A stretch of DNA of 26,332 bases from a virus. Positions 8,857-15,617 of the stretch are shown piece by piece. Numbering within the stretch: position 1 is the stretch's first letter; each line of letters begins with the position of its first letter. Made by a program: the position numbers and the translations under genes. A model generated the notes under the pieces. The model saw nothing but the letters and a program-made list of their open reading frames with translations, did no database searches and was not told the origin of the DNA. Where the stretch lies: the IMG/VR virus record IMGVR_UViG_3300013372_004496, positions 1 through 26,332 of that record. One strand, 5' to 3'.

Positions 8857-9432
8857 ATGGCAGGACTACCACATTTTAGCAATTCAAAAGCAGGTATAAG
8901 TAACTTTGAACCTGTTTATTTAAATCAGTTTGAGGTTATAATAAATCCTCCGTCAGGAATAGTAGACTCAGCTACTACTTTTAATGGGGAAGGTATATTA
9001 GCTCAACAGGTTAAGTCTATAACAGGTTTAACTGTAGATATTTCTCCTTCAGCAACTATAGAGCAAAACTATAAATTTGCTACGAGAAGATATGCAGGAG
9101 GTGAGCCTTCTACTTCAGATATGACACTTTCTATGGAATTCGAGGTCAACCTTAATGATCAAAATTCTATGACTGTTTATAAAATATTAAGACAATGGTC
9201 GGATTTAATTTATAACCCTTTAACTGGAGCTATGGGTATTAAATCTGATTATGTCGGATCTATGGTAATTCAAGTATTTAATAAAAGGGGAGACGTTTTT
9301 AGAAGAATAAGAATTCCTTCTTGCTTTTTAAGTGAAGCTGTAAATGCCATGGAATTGGATTACGAGACCCCGGCAATATATAATATTACTGCTAGTTGGA
9401 TCTGTGATTACTGGGAAGATACGTTTATCTAA
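8857..9432 (+). CDS. gp19: Tail tube protein, gp19-like, copy 2
   Basis: A 191-residue paralogue of the preceding protein. It shares 'EPVYLNQFEV', 'KFATRRYAGGEPSTSDMTLSMEFEVNLNDQNSM', an identical 'LRQWSDLIYNPLTGAMG' block, 'GDVFRRI' and the ending 'ICDYWEDTFI'. It differs by a small insertion near residues 33-45 ('SGIVDSATTFNGEGIL') in the N-terminal half. A second gp19-fold protein could be a second tube subunit, or a specialised ring at the baseplate end or tail tip; T4 gp54, which starts the tube, also has a gp19-like fold. The gene ends 25 bases before a strong intrinsic terminator, so it closes the sheath-tube transcription unit. Confidence 0.9.
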   Translation: MAGLPHFSNSKAGISNFEPVYLNQFEVIINPPSGIVDSATTFNGEGILAQQVKSITGLTVDISPSATIEQNYKFATRRYAGGEPSTSDMTLSMEFEVNLNDQNSMTVYKILRQWSDLIYNPLTGAMGIKSDYVGSMVIQVFNKRGDVFRRIRIPSCFLSEAVNAMELDYETPAIYNITASWICDYWEDTFI

Positions 9433-9456
9433 ATAATTTTATAAAAAAATATGAAA

Positions 9457-9483
9457 AAAAAGAGGTCAAATTGGCCTCTTTTT
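9457..9483 (+). terminator. Intrinsic terminator after the tail tube genes
   Basis: The hairpin stem GAGGTC (9462-9467) pairs with GGCCTC (9473-9478) with one T-G wobble around loop AAATT. The stem extends outwards as A5 against the T5 tract at 9479-9483. It sits in the 87-base gap after the second tube gene and looks like a classic rho-independent terminator. Confidence 0.9.
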
Positions 9484-9494
9484 CTGTTTTCTGT

Positions 9495-9502
9495 TATATA
9501 AT
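9495..9502 (+). promoter_or_regulatory. Candidate late promoter TATATAAT before gp26-like gene
   Basis: TATATAAT ends 17 bases before the ATG at 9520, directly after a terminator, where a new transcription unit should begin. The same octamer occurs at 17741-17748, 19 bases before another start codon. It resembles the T4 late element TATAAATA. Confidence 0.45.
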
Positions 9503-9519
9503 AGAAAAAATATAATTTT

Positions 9520-10632
9520 ATGGAAAATAAACTATCCCCCGGGGAGATCTTAAGAATGAAAGAAATAGAAGGTGGAATTGAATATGATGATCATATAAAT
9601 AAAGGAGAATCATCGGTAGTAACAATAGAAAAAGAGGCAGGGGTTAAATCTGAAATCGAGAATGGTCAGATCATTAATAATACTGAACCAGAAAGGGAAC
9701 AACCTATCGAAAAGAAATTAAATATAGTAAATCCAGATAAGGGTTTAAATAAGGATTCTTTAGGCAAGGCTCAGAATATCCCAGAATCTCCATCATTTGA
9801 TAACGGCTGGAAGAACCTCCCGGTTAATATATTACCATCTAAAGGAATGTTTTATCCAGATAAAACAAGAGTTGCAATAAGAGCTGCTGAGGTAAGAGAA
9901 ATCAGACATTTTTCTACGATAGATGATGACGATAATTTAAGCATAGAAGAAAAACTTAGTTATATCTTAGATAGATGCTTTAGAATGGAATTTGCTCAGG
10001 AAGGTGTAGTTTCGTATAAAGATTTAAAACAAGAGGATAGATTTTTTGTTATTATGGCTATAAGGGATTTAACATTTGTAAGAGGAGAAAATTCTATTAT
10101 ACTTAAAACAAAGAAAAAATGTAAAGAAACACCAGAATGTACTATTAACGAGGGATTAGAGTTAAGAACAGGTGTTTTAAACTCATATGAAATAGAGGGT
10201 GATATTTTGAAATATTATAATAACGATACAAGAAGCTTTATTTTTACTATTAAGAGAACTAATAAAAATATAGAAATGTTCGTTCCCAGTATAGGTGTTA
10301 CCCAGGCTATTTCGGATTTTATTAGGGAAGAATATTCTATAAATAACAAGATCGATGAGGGATTTATTCAGATTGCCCCTTTTATTTTTAACGAATGGAG
10401 AAATTTAACTTTTGATAAAATTAAATTAAAATTAAGGGAATCGGATTTCTGGACGAAAGAAGAATATAGTTTGTATTTCGGACTTTCTGAAAAGATTAAA
10501 ATAGGAACAAAATTGGAGGCTAAACATAAATGCTATATTTGCGGTGAAGGGGAGGTCATCGCTGATATTAACTTTCCCGGAGGGATCAGATCTCTTTTCC
10601 TTATTTCAGATATCTTTAGAGAACTTCTTTGA
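9520..10632 (+). CDS. gp26: Baseplate/hub assembly protein, gp26-like (T4_baseplate family)
   Basis: A 370-residue protein. Residues 1-95 are a charged, probably disordered extension. The conserved part begins at about 98 with 'WKNLPVNILPSKGMFYP', the 'LPSKG..Y' signature I associate with T4 gp26-like baseplate proteins, followed by a helical region with 'VREIRHFSTIDDDDNLSIEEKLSYILDRC'. Four cysteines, C201, C207, C338 and C341 ('KHKCYICGEGE'), could form a zinc ribbon. T4 gp26 works in assembly of the baseplate hub. The gene follows a terminator and a candidate late promoter. Its last ~90 bases overlap another reading frame (to 10807) in the +1 phase with no ATG start; a frameshift near 10576-10584 would replace the last 17 residues with 75 others. 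Family assignment is from remembered motifs. Confidence 0.7.
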   Translation: MENKLSPGEILRMKEIEGGIEYDDHINKGESSVVTIEKEAGVKSEIENGQIINNTEPEREQPIEKKLNIVNPDKGLNKDSLGKAQNIPESPSFDNGWKNLPVNILPSKGMFYPDKTRVAIRAAEVREIRHFSTIDDDDNLSIEEKLSYILDRCFRMEFAQEGVVSYKDLKQEDRFFVIMAIRDLTFVRGENSIILKTKKKCKETPECTINEGLELRTGVLNSYEIEGDILKYYNNDTRSFIFTIKRTNKNIEMFVPSIGVTQAISDFIREEYSINNKIDEGFIQIAPFIFNEWRNLTFDKIKLKLRESDFWTKEEYSLYFGLSEKIKIGTKLEAKHKCYICGEGEVIADINFPGGIRSLFLISDIFRELL

Positions 10633-10807
10633 TATTAAATTTAGACTTTGGTATGAACATAAGATAGATCCAAATTGGCTGGAATCTATTCCTTTTTATG
10701 AATATCAAATATGGATAGATAAACTAAATGATACCATAGAGAAAAAAAATACAGAAGCACAGGCCGAAAGCGGGGTTACCCAATTATTTAATTTTTCAGC
10801 CAAGTGA
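10544..10807 (+). CDS. Overlapping frame: gp51-like small protein or +1 frameshift extension of gp26-like
   Basis: A reading frame in the +1 phase relative to the gp26-like gene, open from 10505 to the TGA at 10805-10807. No ATG occurs in it; the first usable codon is GTG at 10544, inside the zinc-ribbon coding region, so the stated start is only nominal. The part beyond the overlap is protein-like: 'FFDIKFRLWYEHKIDPNWLESIPFYEYQIWIDKLNDTIEKKN', a helix-rich sequence with a W/Y-rich hinge. In T4, gene 51 (hub assembly) directly follows gene 26, so this could be a reduced gp51. Alternatively, a shift at CCC-GGA (10576-10581) would fuse it to the gp26-like protein, giving about 428 residues. Position just before a tape-measure-like gene fits a tail-assembly chaperone. 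Confidence 0.55.
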   Translation: MKGRSSLILTFPEGSDLFSLFQISLENFFDIKFRLWYEHKIDPNWLESIPFYEYQIWIDKLNDTIEKKNTEAQAESGVTQLFNFSAK

Positions 10808-10810
10808 TAA

Positions 10811-10822
10811 TTGAATATATAC
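10811..10822 (+). promoter_or_regulatory. Weak candidate: TATATA element before tape-measure gene
   Basis: TTGAATATATAC resembles the TTGGATATATAA element found at 15587 and 17737. It ends only four bases before the ATG at 10827, so a promoter here would leave almost no leader. It may be coincidental AT-rich sequence. Confidence 0.15.
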
Positions 10823-10826
10823 AGAT

Positions 10827-12428
10827 ATGTCAGATCCTAAACTAACAGCTATGATGCTGGATCTCAGTAGAAATATAGAGAAACTGACCGGTGTGGTAAA
10901 AACAAATACCAATACCAACGAAGAATTGCAAAAATCGAATAAGGATACTGATAAAAATTTAAAGGACACTATAACTAAATTAGGTGGGGATTTAAAAAAT
11001 CTAAACTTTAATGAATTATCGGAAGGGTTTGGTGATATTACTAAGAACATTAAAGAATTAGATTTTAAGAAAATAGGGGATGAATTTAAAGGAGCAACCA
11101 AATCATTTAGTGAAATAGGTAAAAGCCTGGGGGATATAAAAAGTTTAAAAGATATTCCTAAAAGTTTGGAGGGTATAACCAAATCATTTAGTGGAATAAA
11201 GGATCTCACAAAAGACTTAGGTGGTATAACTAAAAAATTAGGTATTGATATACCAGGTGAAAAATTTAAAAATATTAGTGATAAAGTAAAAGGAGCTGGT
11301 GGTAAAGTAGGGGATATATTATCGGGTGGATTTGGTAAGAAGATGGGAGAGGATTTTAAAGGAGCAACTGAATCATTTAGTGAAATACGTAAAAGCATAG
11401 GAGATATAAAAAGTTTAAAAGATATCCCTAAAAGTTTTGAGAGCATAAAAGGATCATTTGGTGGAATAAAGGGGCTCACAAAAGACTTAGGTGGTGTAAC
11501 TGAAAAATTAGGTGTTGATCTACCGGGAGAGAAATTTAAAAATATTACTGATAAAGTAAAGGGGGCTGGTGGTAAAGCAAAGGATATATTATCGGGTGGA
11601 TTTGGTAAGAAAATATTAGGTGCATTTGCCGAAGGCGGAACAATCGATAAAACGGGAAGCTATCTGGTTGGTGAAAAAGGACCGGAGGTTGTTAAATTGG
11701 AAGAAGGAAATAATGTTTTATCTAATGAAAAATTAATTAGTGCGGATCAAAATCTTAGTGAAAAAAAAGGTAAAACAGAAAAACAAATAGCTAAAGATAA
11801 ATCTAGGACTGAAAAAAAAGCAGAAAGGTTAGAAAATAAAGCGGAGGGTGGGGGTAAATTTAGCAGTTTAATAGGGGGTTTGAAAGAATCTGGAATGGAG
11901 GCTTTAAAAGGCATGGATATTTCTGGAATTACTGGAAAGGCGTCAGAATTTCTTTCTAAAAACATAAAGATAAATAACCCATTATTAAAAAAAGCATCAG
12001 ATATAGGAATTAAGAGTGGTTTAGATAAACTATCGGAATCAAAACTATTTAAAGACGATAAGCCATCTGTAGATAACTCGGATGGTACAAAATTAATTTC
12101 AGATGTACTCCCCCTTAAAAAAATAGACCCTAAAAAAATAGAATCAGAGGAAAAAAAATCGGACAACGCTATATTAAATGATCCTGGAACATCAGAAAAT
12201 ATTAAGACCAATCCAAGCGAATCTATAGTTAATAATAAAGGTGAAGCAGATAAATTAAAACCCGAATCAACTACTGGGCAAACCCCTAATAAGAATGAAA
12301 CAAATCTATCAAAAACGGATATAGATGATATGAAGTCAATATTATATAGAATAGCATCCCTATTAGAGGGACCATTGATGGTATCCTCTACGGAATCCCC
12401 GTTCAGACCAAATTCAAAAAGAATTTAA
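10827..12428 (+). CDS. Tape-measure-like tail protein with internal duplication
   Basis: A 533-residue K/G/S-rich, low-complexity helical protein. The best clue is 'AEGGTIDKTGSYLVGEKGPEVVKL' (residues 268-291, 11628-11699). This is the 'GG.....LVGE.GPE.V' motif that recurs in tail tape-measure proteins of many phages. The length is close to T4 gp29 (590 residues), which fits a tail near T4 length. Residues 83-172 and 173-262 are two tandem copies of a 90-residue unit with phase-perfect periodicity ('DFKGAT.SFSEI.KS.GDIKSLKDIPKS'). The C-terminal third is strongly charged and probably disordered, ending in 'MKSILYRIASLLEG'. Its place after tube and gp26-like genes matches tape-measure position in long-tailed phages. 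Alternatives are a scaffold or other coiled-coil virion protein. Confidence 0.65.
   Translation: MSDPKLTAMMLDLSRNIEKLTGVVKTNTNTNEELQKSNKDTDKNLKDTITKLGGDLKNLNFNELSEGFGDITKNIKELDFKKIGDEFKGATKSFSEIGKSLGDIKSLKDIPKSLEGITKSFSGIKDLTKDLGGITKKLGIDIPGEKFKNISDKVKGAGGKVGDILSGGFGKKMGEDFKGATESFSEIRKSIGDIKSLKDIPKSFESIKGSFGGIKGLTKDLGGVTEKLGVDLPGEKFKNITDKVKGAGGKAKDILSGGFGKKILGAFAEGGTIDKTGSYLVGEKGPEVVKLEEGNNVLSNEKLISADQNLSEKKGKTEKQIAKDKSRTEKKAERLENKAEGGGKFSSLIGGLKESGMEALKGMDISGITGKASEFLSKNIKINNPLLKKASDIGIKSGLDKLSESKLFKDDKPSVDNSDGTKLISDVLPLKKIDPKKIESEEKKSDNAILNDPGTSENIKTNPSESIVNNKGEADKLKPESTTGQTPNKNETNLSKTDIDDMKSILYRIASLLEGPLMVSSTESPFRPNSKRI
11073..11342 (+). repeat. Tandem 270-bp repeat, unit 1 (inside tape-measure gene)
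   Basis: Encodes residues 83-172 of the tape-measure-like protein. It aligns without gaps to the next 270 bases. Long stretches are nearly identical at DNA level, such as the segments encoding 'GDIKSLKDIPKS' and 'PGEKFKNI.DKVKGAGGK', implying a fairly recent in-frame duplication. Confidence 0.9.
11343..11612 (+). repeat. Tandem 270-bp repeat, unit 2 (inside tape-measure gene)
   Basis: Encodes residues 173-262, the second copy of the 90-residue unit, ending in 'ILSGGFGKK' exactly as unit 1 does. The conserved period keeps frame and probably helical register. Confidence 0.9.
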
Positions 12429-12462
12429 TAATATTTTTTTTTATCTAAACTTATAATTACAT

Positions 12463-13059
12463 TTGGCAACTACTATAGTTGATAATTTTTATATGACCAA
12501 AGAAAAATCTATTAATGAGTTTAAAGCTAACGATTTATCTTTTTTAGACGATATTTTTTTTAGTAATTTTAATTGGAAGATTGTAAAATTTAAAGATTCC
12601 GATGGATTATTTTATTACAATGTATTTACTTCTGATTATAACGAACTTATAATTGAACATAAAAGCGATAAGATATATTTAGAAATGGCTAAAACCTGGG
12701 CAAAGAATTCTTACTGCGAAAGAAAAAAAGTAGGTTGTTTAATAGTAAATAATAGGGCAATTATTTCGGACGGGTATAACGGATCGCCTACTGGATTTCC
12801 TAATATATGTGAAACAGAGGGAATAACATTACCGTATGTACTTCATGCTGAGGCCAATGCTATAACTAAATTAGCTAGGGGAACTCAAAGTTCTGATGGC
12901 TCTTCTTTATATGTTACATTATCCCCTTGTTATGAATGTTCAAAACTTATTATACAATCTGGTATAAAAAGAGTAGTTTTTAACCAGATTTATAGAAAAA
13001 CCGAATCGTTATCTTTTCTTGCTGAAGCTGGAATAGAAATAATAAAAATTAATATTTAA
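12463..13059 (+). CDS. cd: Deoxycytidylate (dCMP) deaminase, T4 cd-like
   Basis: A zinc-dependent deaminase converting dCMP to dUMP, supplying the thymidylate pathway. The catalytic signature is complete: 'HAE' at 128-130 (zinc ligand His128 and proton-shuttle Glu130) and 'PCYEC' at 155-159 (zinc ligands Cys156 and Cys159). The substrate loop 'GYNGSPTGFPN' is typical of dCMP deaminases. The deaminase fold begins near residue 70, so about 67 N-terminal residues are an extra segment I do not recognise; the total of 198 is still near T4 cd (193). The start is uncertain: TTG at 12463 gives 'MATTIVDN', but ATG at 12493 (residue 11) is possible. A TACATTTG sequence at 12458-12465, fitting the Bacteroidetes -7 pattern, overlaps the TTG and would favour the later start if it is a promoter. 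Confidence 0.9.
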   Translation: MATTIVDNFYMTKEKSINEFKANDLSFLDDIFFSNFNWKIVKFKDSDGLFYYNVFTSDYNELIIEHKSDKIYLEMAKTWAKNSYCERKKVGCLIVNNRAIISDGYNGSPTGFPNICETEGITLPYVLHAEANAITKLARGTQSSDGSSLYVTLSPCYECSKLIIQSGIKRVVFNQIYRKTESLSFLAEAGIEIIKINI

Positions 13060-13065
13060 TATTAC

Positions 13066-13674
13066 ATGGAGAAAAATATACAGAAACTAGCCGAGGATTT
13101 TATGGAAACGAGATCGGATAAACAATTTCAACCATTATTTGACAGGTTAAGACCAGGTGTATTAAATCACTGTTTTCTTATAATGAAGGAAAATGAATTA
13201 GCACAAGATGCTTTTATAAACACAATGGCTAAGATTTGGTTAAAAATAGACCAATATGATAAGGAGAGGGGAAATTTCTCAACGTGGTGTTATAATATAG
13301 CGAGGAACGAATCGCTTCTTTTATTGAAATCAAGAAAAAGATATTTTTCCTATAACGATTCAGAGTTAGATTTTTTGTCCTCCAAAAATGAAATCGGTGA
13401 TCTAGGTGGAGTATATCTTATGGAGGAAGATCCTAATAATTTTATATTTGGCGAGGAAAACAGTGTCGATGAAATATACGAGTCTGTGTTGGATGAGATT
13501 AGGGATTTACCTGAGCTTTATCGTGATATTATGATAGATAGGGAGATTAATAACATGAAGTATAAAGATATTGCTGAGAAATATGGAATCAAAAAAAGAT
13601 CTATAGCAACTAGAATTAGAAGAGCCAGATGTAAAATTAGGAAAAAAATGTTGGGAAACAATAAACCACATTAG
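13066..13674 (+). CDS. ECF-type RNA polymerase sigma factor
   Basis: A 202-residue sigma-70 family protein with the two-domain ECF layout. Region 2 spans about 8-95, with 'AQDAFINTMAKIWLKIDQYDKERGNFSTWCYNIARN', the classic 'F..WL..IARN' region 2.3-2.4 pattern. A linker of about 45 acidic residues follows. Region 4 is at about 135-195: 'LPELYRDIMIDREINNMKYKDIAEKYGIKKRSIATRIRRARCKIRKKM', a helix-turn-helix for the -35 element. It would redirect host RNA polymerase to phage promoters. It lies six bases after the deaminase gene, likely in one operon. The window also holds a gp55-type sigma (20914-21273), so the phage has two candidate sigma factors. No anti-sigma gene is evident next to it. Confidence 0.88.
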   Translation: MEKNIQKLAEDFMETRSDKQFQPLFDRLRPGVLNHCFLIMKENELAQDAFINTMAKIWLKIDQYDKERGNFSTWCYNIARNESLLLLKSRKRYFSYNDSELDFLSSKNEIGDLGGVYLMEEDPNNFIFGEENSVDEIYESVLDEIRDLPELYRDIMIDREINNMKYKDIAEKYGIKKRSIATRIRRARCKIRKKMLGNNKPH

Positions 13675-13694
13675 CATATAATATAAAAAGAAGT

Positions 13695-14129
13695 ATGTTT
13701 AGAATTTTTAAAATTATAAAAGAGATAAAACTCTATAGGGATTACTCTAGAATTATAAAAGCAGAGGAAAAGAATTCTCAAACATGGAAGAGAATAAACT
13801 TGAGAAAAGACAATTTAAATAGGATTTATACTGTTATTAATCTTCCTTTACAGGTTCTTGCTTCTGTAGACTTACCTAGAGAATCCAGACCTTCTTTTGT
13901 AGTAAATGAAATAAAGCCAATAAACGAATACCTTAAATCCCTTAACTTGGAGGAGATTATAACAATGTGGGTACAACCAGTTAAAGGAACAGATGATGAA
14001 TCATACCTTGTTGTTTATCAGTTTCTTTTTAGACATATTACCTGGCTTTGGATTTTAAGATTTATTTCAGAGATAACACTTTTATCCTTGATGATTTATC
14101 ATAGAGATTTTTTATTGTCATTTTTTTAA
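13695..14129 (+). CDS. Unknown protein with C-terminal membrane segment
   Basis: A 144-residue protein I cannot name. The N-terminal ~40 residues are basic and helical ('FRIFKIIKEIKLYRDYSRIIKAEEKN'). The centre has 'RKDNLNRIYTVINLPLQVL' and 'IKPINEYLKSLNLEEIITMWVQPV', patterns I have a vague memory of in small uncharacterised proteins of T4-like marine phages. The C-terminus, about residues 113-142, is strongly hydrophobic and aromatic ('FRHITWLWILRFISEITLLSLMIY') and should be membrane-inserted. It lies between the ECF sigma and nuclease genes with short spacers. A TATAATAT stretch at 13677-13684, shortly before the ATG, may be a promoter or simple AT-rich leader. Confidence 0.7.
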   Translation: MFRIFKIIKEIKLYRDYSRIIKAEEKNSQTWKRINLRKDNLNRIYTVINLPLQVLASVDLPRESRPSFVVNEIKPINEYLKSLNLEEIITMWVQPVKGTDDESYLVVYQFLFRHITWLWILRFISEITLLSLMIYHRDFLLSFF

Positions 14130-14140
14130 TATAGCTTATA

Positions 14141-14944
14141 ATGTCTGAAGATCTAGTATTATTAAAAAAGAATGAAATAGAGGAAAAGCTGAGAATCTAT
14201 GAGGATAGTAACTTTACATTCCACGAGGAATCACATGTTTATAGATATTCAGGAGTAAAATATGATTCAGTGACTACTTTTATTAAAGTATTTAAAGTTG
14301 CCTTTGATAAGGATTATTGGTCAGCGAGGAAAGCATCGGAAAGGGGAGTAGATGTTTCCGTTATATTAAATGAATGGGAAACTAAAGGGGATGTGTCGAG
14401 AAATCTTGGGACGGTAGTTCATAAATTTATAGAGGATTTTTGGTCGGGGAAAAATCCGGAAATTCCCGATGACGAGGATGTTAGAAATAGGGTACTAAAA
14501 TTTATGGATGTATATAAAAAAAGATTGCATAAGCTAACCCCATTAAAATCCGAGCTGAAGATATTTTCTAAAAAATGGAGACTTGCAGGTACAATCGATC
14601 AGCCATTACTTTTGCTTGATCCTTTAACAGAAAAGGTACATTTAATAATAGGTGACTGGAAAACCAACGGTGAATTTAAAGATGATAAACACCCTAAGGG
14701 AAGATTTAAAAAATTGCTTAGACCTTTTAATAATTTATATGCGAACGATCATAATGAATATTCGATTCAGATAAGTTTATATCGTCTTATATTAGAGGAA
14801 ATCGGTATAGATACTGAGAGTGGGTTTCTTCTTCATTTAGGTCCTCAAGATCCTAAGATTTATCCAGCTAAAGATTTTAGAGAAATTTTAAGAGCATATC
14901 TTAATCAGAACAGAACAGAATTTGATATTTTTAAAATAGATTAG
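14141..14944 (+). CDS. PD-(D/E)XK nuclease, RecB/Cas4-like
   Basis: A 267-residue nuclease of the RecB-like PD-(D/E)XK group. Motifs in order: 'GTVVHKF' with His94, 'SELKIF' with Glu138, 'GTIDQ' with metal ligand Asp153, 'IGDWKTN' with Asp172 and Lys174, and the QxxxY motif 'QISLY' with Gln210 and Tyr214. This complete set predicts an active Mg-dependent DNA exonuclease or endonuclease, probably in phage recombination, DNA processing or host DNA degradation. The protein has no helicase part and no four-cysteine iron-sulfur cluster of the Cas4/AddB kind. It begins 11 bases after the preceding gene and is probably cotranscribed. Exact polarity and substrate cannot be read from the sequence. Confidence 0.88.
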   Translation: MSEDLVLLKKNEIEEKLRIYEDSNFTFHEESHVYRYSGVKYDSVTTFIKVFKVAFDKDYWSARKASERGVDVSVILNEWETKGDVSRNLGTVVHKFIEDFWSGKNPEIPDDEDVRNRVLKFMDVYKKRLHKLTPLKSELKIFSKKWRLAGTIDQPLLLLDPLTEKVHLIIGDWKTNGEFKDDKHPKGRFKKLLRPFNNLYANDHNEYSIQISLYRLILEEIGIDTESGFLLHLGPQDPKIYPAKDFREILRAYLNQNRTEFDIFKID

Positions 14945-14987
14945 AAACAAAAACGTAAAAAATAACTAAAAATAAAAAAATAGAAAA

Positions 14988-15527
14988 ATGACAAAGAAAA
15001 AAGCACAAGAATTAAACACAAATCCTATTGAAATGCCAGGTGGATCTTCAATGGTAGATTTCGAAAACTCACAATCCGGATCTTTTGACGGTAACGTAAT
15101 TGTTGACTCCGATATGGTTGAGCTAATAGAGAAGCAGATAAGCGATAAAAAGGAAGAACTTAAAAGTAAAGTGTATGCAGTAACTTGCTCTGAATCGGTA
15201 TTTAATGAATACGAGACATTTATGAGAGAAACAGCGGAATGGAATTCTACTGAAGCTTTAGGTATAATCGAAATCAATAAACAGATTGCCAGAATTAAAA
15301 AAGCTGGAATTAAAGATGGCGTAATTTATCTTGGTGCACTTCCTTTAGAGGCAAGCCACTATTTTCTTAGTAAATCAAAAGGGGTAGGTATTATTAGTGC
15401 AGAGAATTTTATCAAAATGTATAAAGTTTTCGATCAGGCATTAAATGATGCTAAGACTGATGCTTCAACTATTAAAGATTTAGAAAAACAATTAGCTGCT
15501 GCTATGCAAGGCATTACTTTAGGTTAA
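14988..15527 (+). CDS. Unknown 179-residue protein with own terminator
   Basis: I do not recognise this protein. The N-terminal ~40 residues are polar and likely disordered ('GGSSMVDFENSQSGSFDGNVIVD'). The rest is predicted helical with a central strand-rich piece ('AGIKDGVIYLGALPLEASHYFLSKSKGVGIISAENF') and a final helix 'STIKDLEKQLAAAMQGITLG'. It has no cysteine-rich, membrane or catalytic signature. The 43-base gap before it is almost pure A with few other bases, a leader type associated with efficient initiation in Bacteroidetes. A perfect 11-bp terminator follows immediately. This suggests a well-expressed protein, perhaps structural or DNA-associated, but that is inference. Confidence 0.75.
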   Translation: MTKKKAQELNTNPIEMPGGSSMVDFENSQSGSFDGNVIVDSDMVELIEKQISDKKEELKSKVYAVTCSESVFNEYETFMRETAEWNSTEALGIIEINKQIARIKKAGIKDGVIYLGALPLEASHYFLSKSKGVGIISAENFIKMYKVFDQALNDAKTDASTIKDLEKQLAAAMQGITLG

Positions 15528-15537
15528 TCTAAAATAT

Positions 15538-15566
15538 AAAAAGCTAGATATACTCTAGCTTTTTTT
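15538..15566 (+). terminator. Intrinsic terminator, perfect 11-bp stem
   Basis: AAAAAGCTAGA (15538-15548) pairs perfectly with TCTAGCTTTTT (15554-15564) around loop TATAC, and the T-run continues to 15566. It begins 10 bases after the preceding stop codon and separates the deaminase-to-nuclease block from the next unit. Confidence 0.93.
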
Positions 15567-15586
15567 GTATGCTATAGTTTTTAAGT

Positions 15587-15600
15587 TGGATATATAAATA
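15587..15600 (+). promoter_or_regulatory. Candidate late promoter with exact T4 late octamer
   Basis: TTGGATATATAAATA contains TATAAATA at 15593-15600, identical to the T4 late-promoter consensus recognised by gp55. It lies just after a terminator and 17 bases before the next start codon. The 12-mer TTGGATATATAA is repeated exactly at 17737-17748 before another late gene. Confidence 0.65.
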
Positions 15601-15617
15601 GTAAAAATCGTTTAATC

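Noticed and set aside
9534-9546. CCCCCGGGG palindrome just after the gp26-like start codon
   Set aside because: It has no loop, encodes ordinary residues (S-P-G-E), and nothing similar precedes other genes.
10796-11479. Long minus-strand open frame opposite the tape-measure gene
   Set aside because: It mirrors the low-complexity K/S/G repeats of the plus-strand gene (runs of P, S, L, F), has no domain of its own and no space for a promoter. It is a shadow of the repeat composition.
11747-12211. Minus-strand open frame in the C-terminal part of the tape-measure gene
   Set aside because: Same reason: antisense of a lysine/serine-rich region gives a long F/S/L frame by composition.
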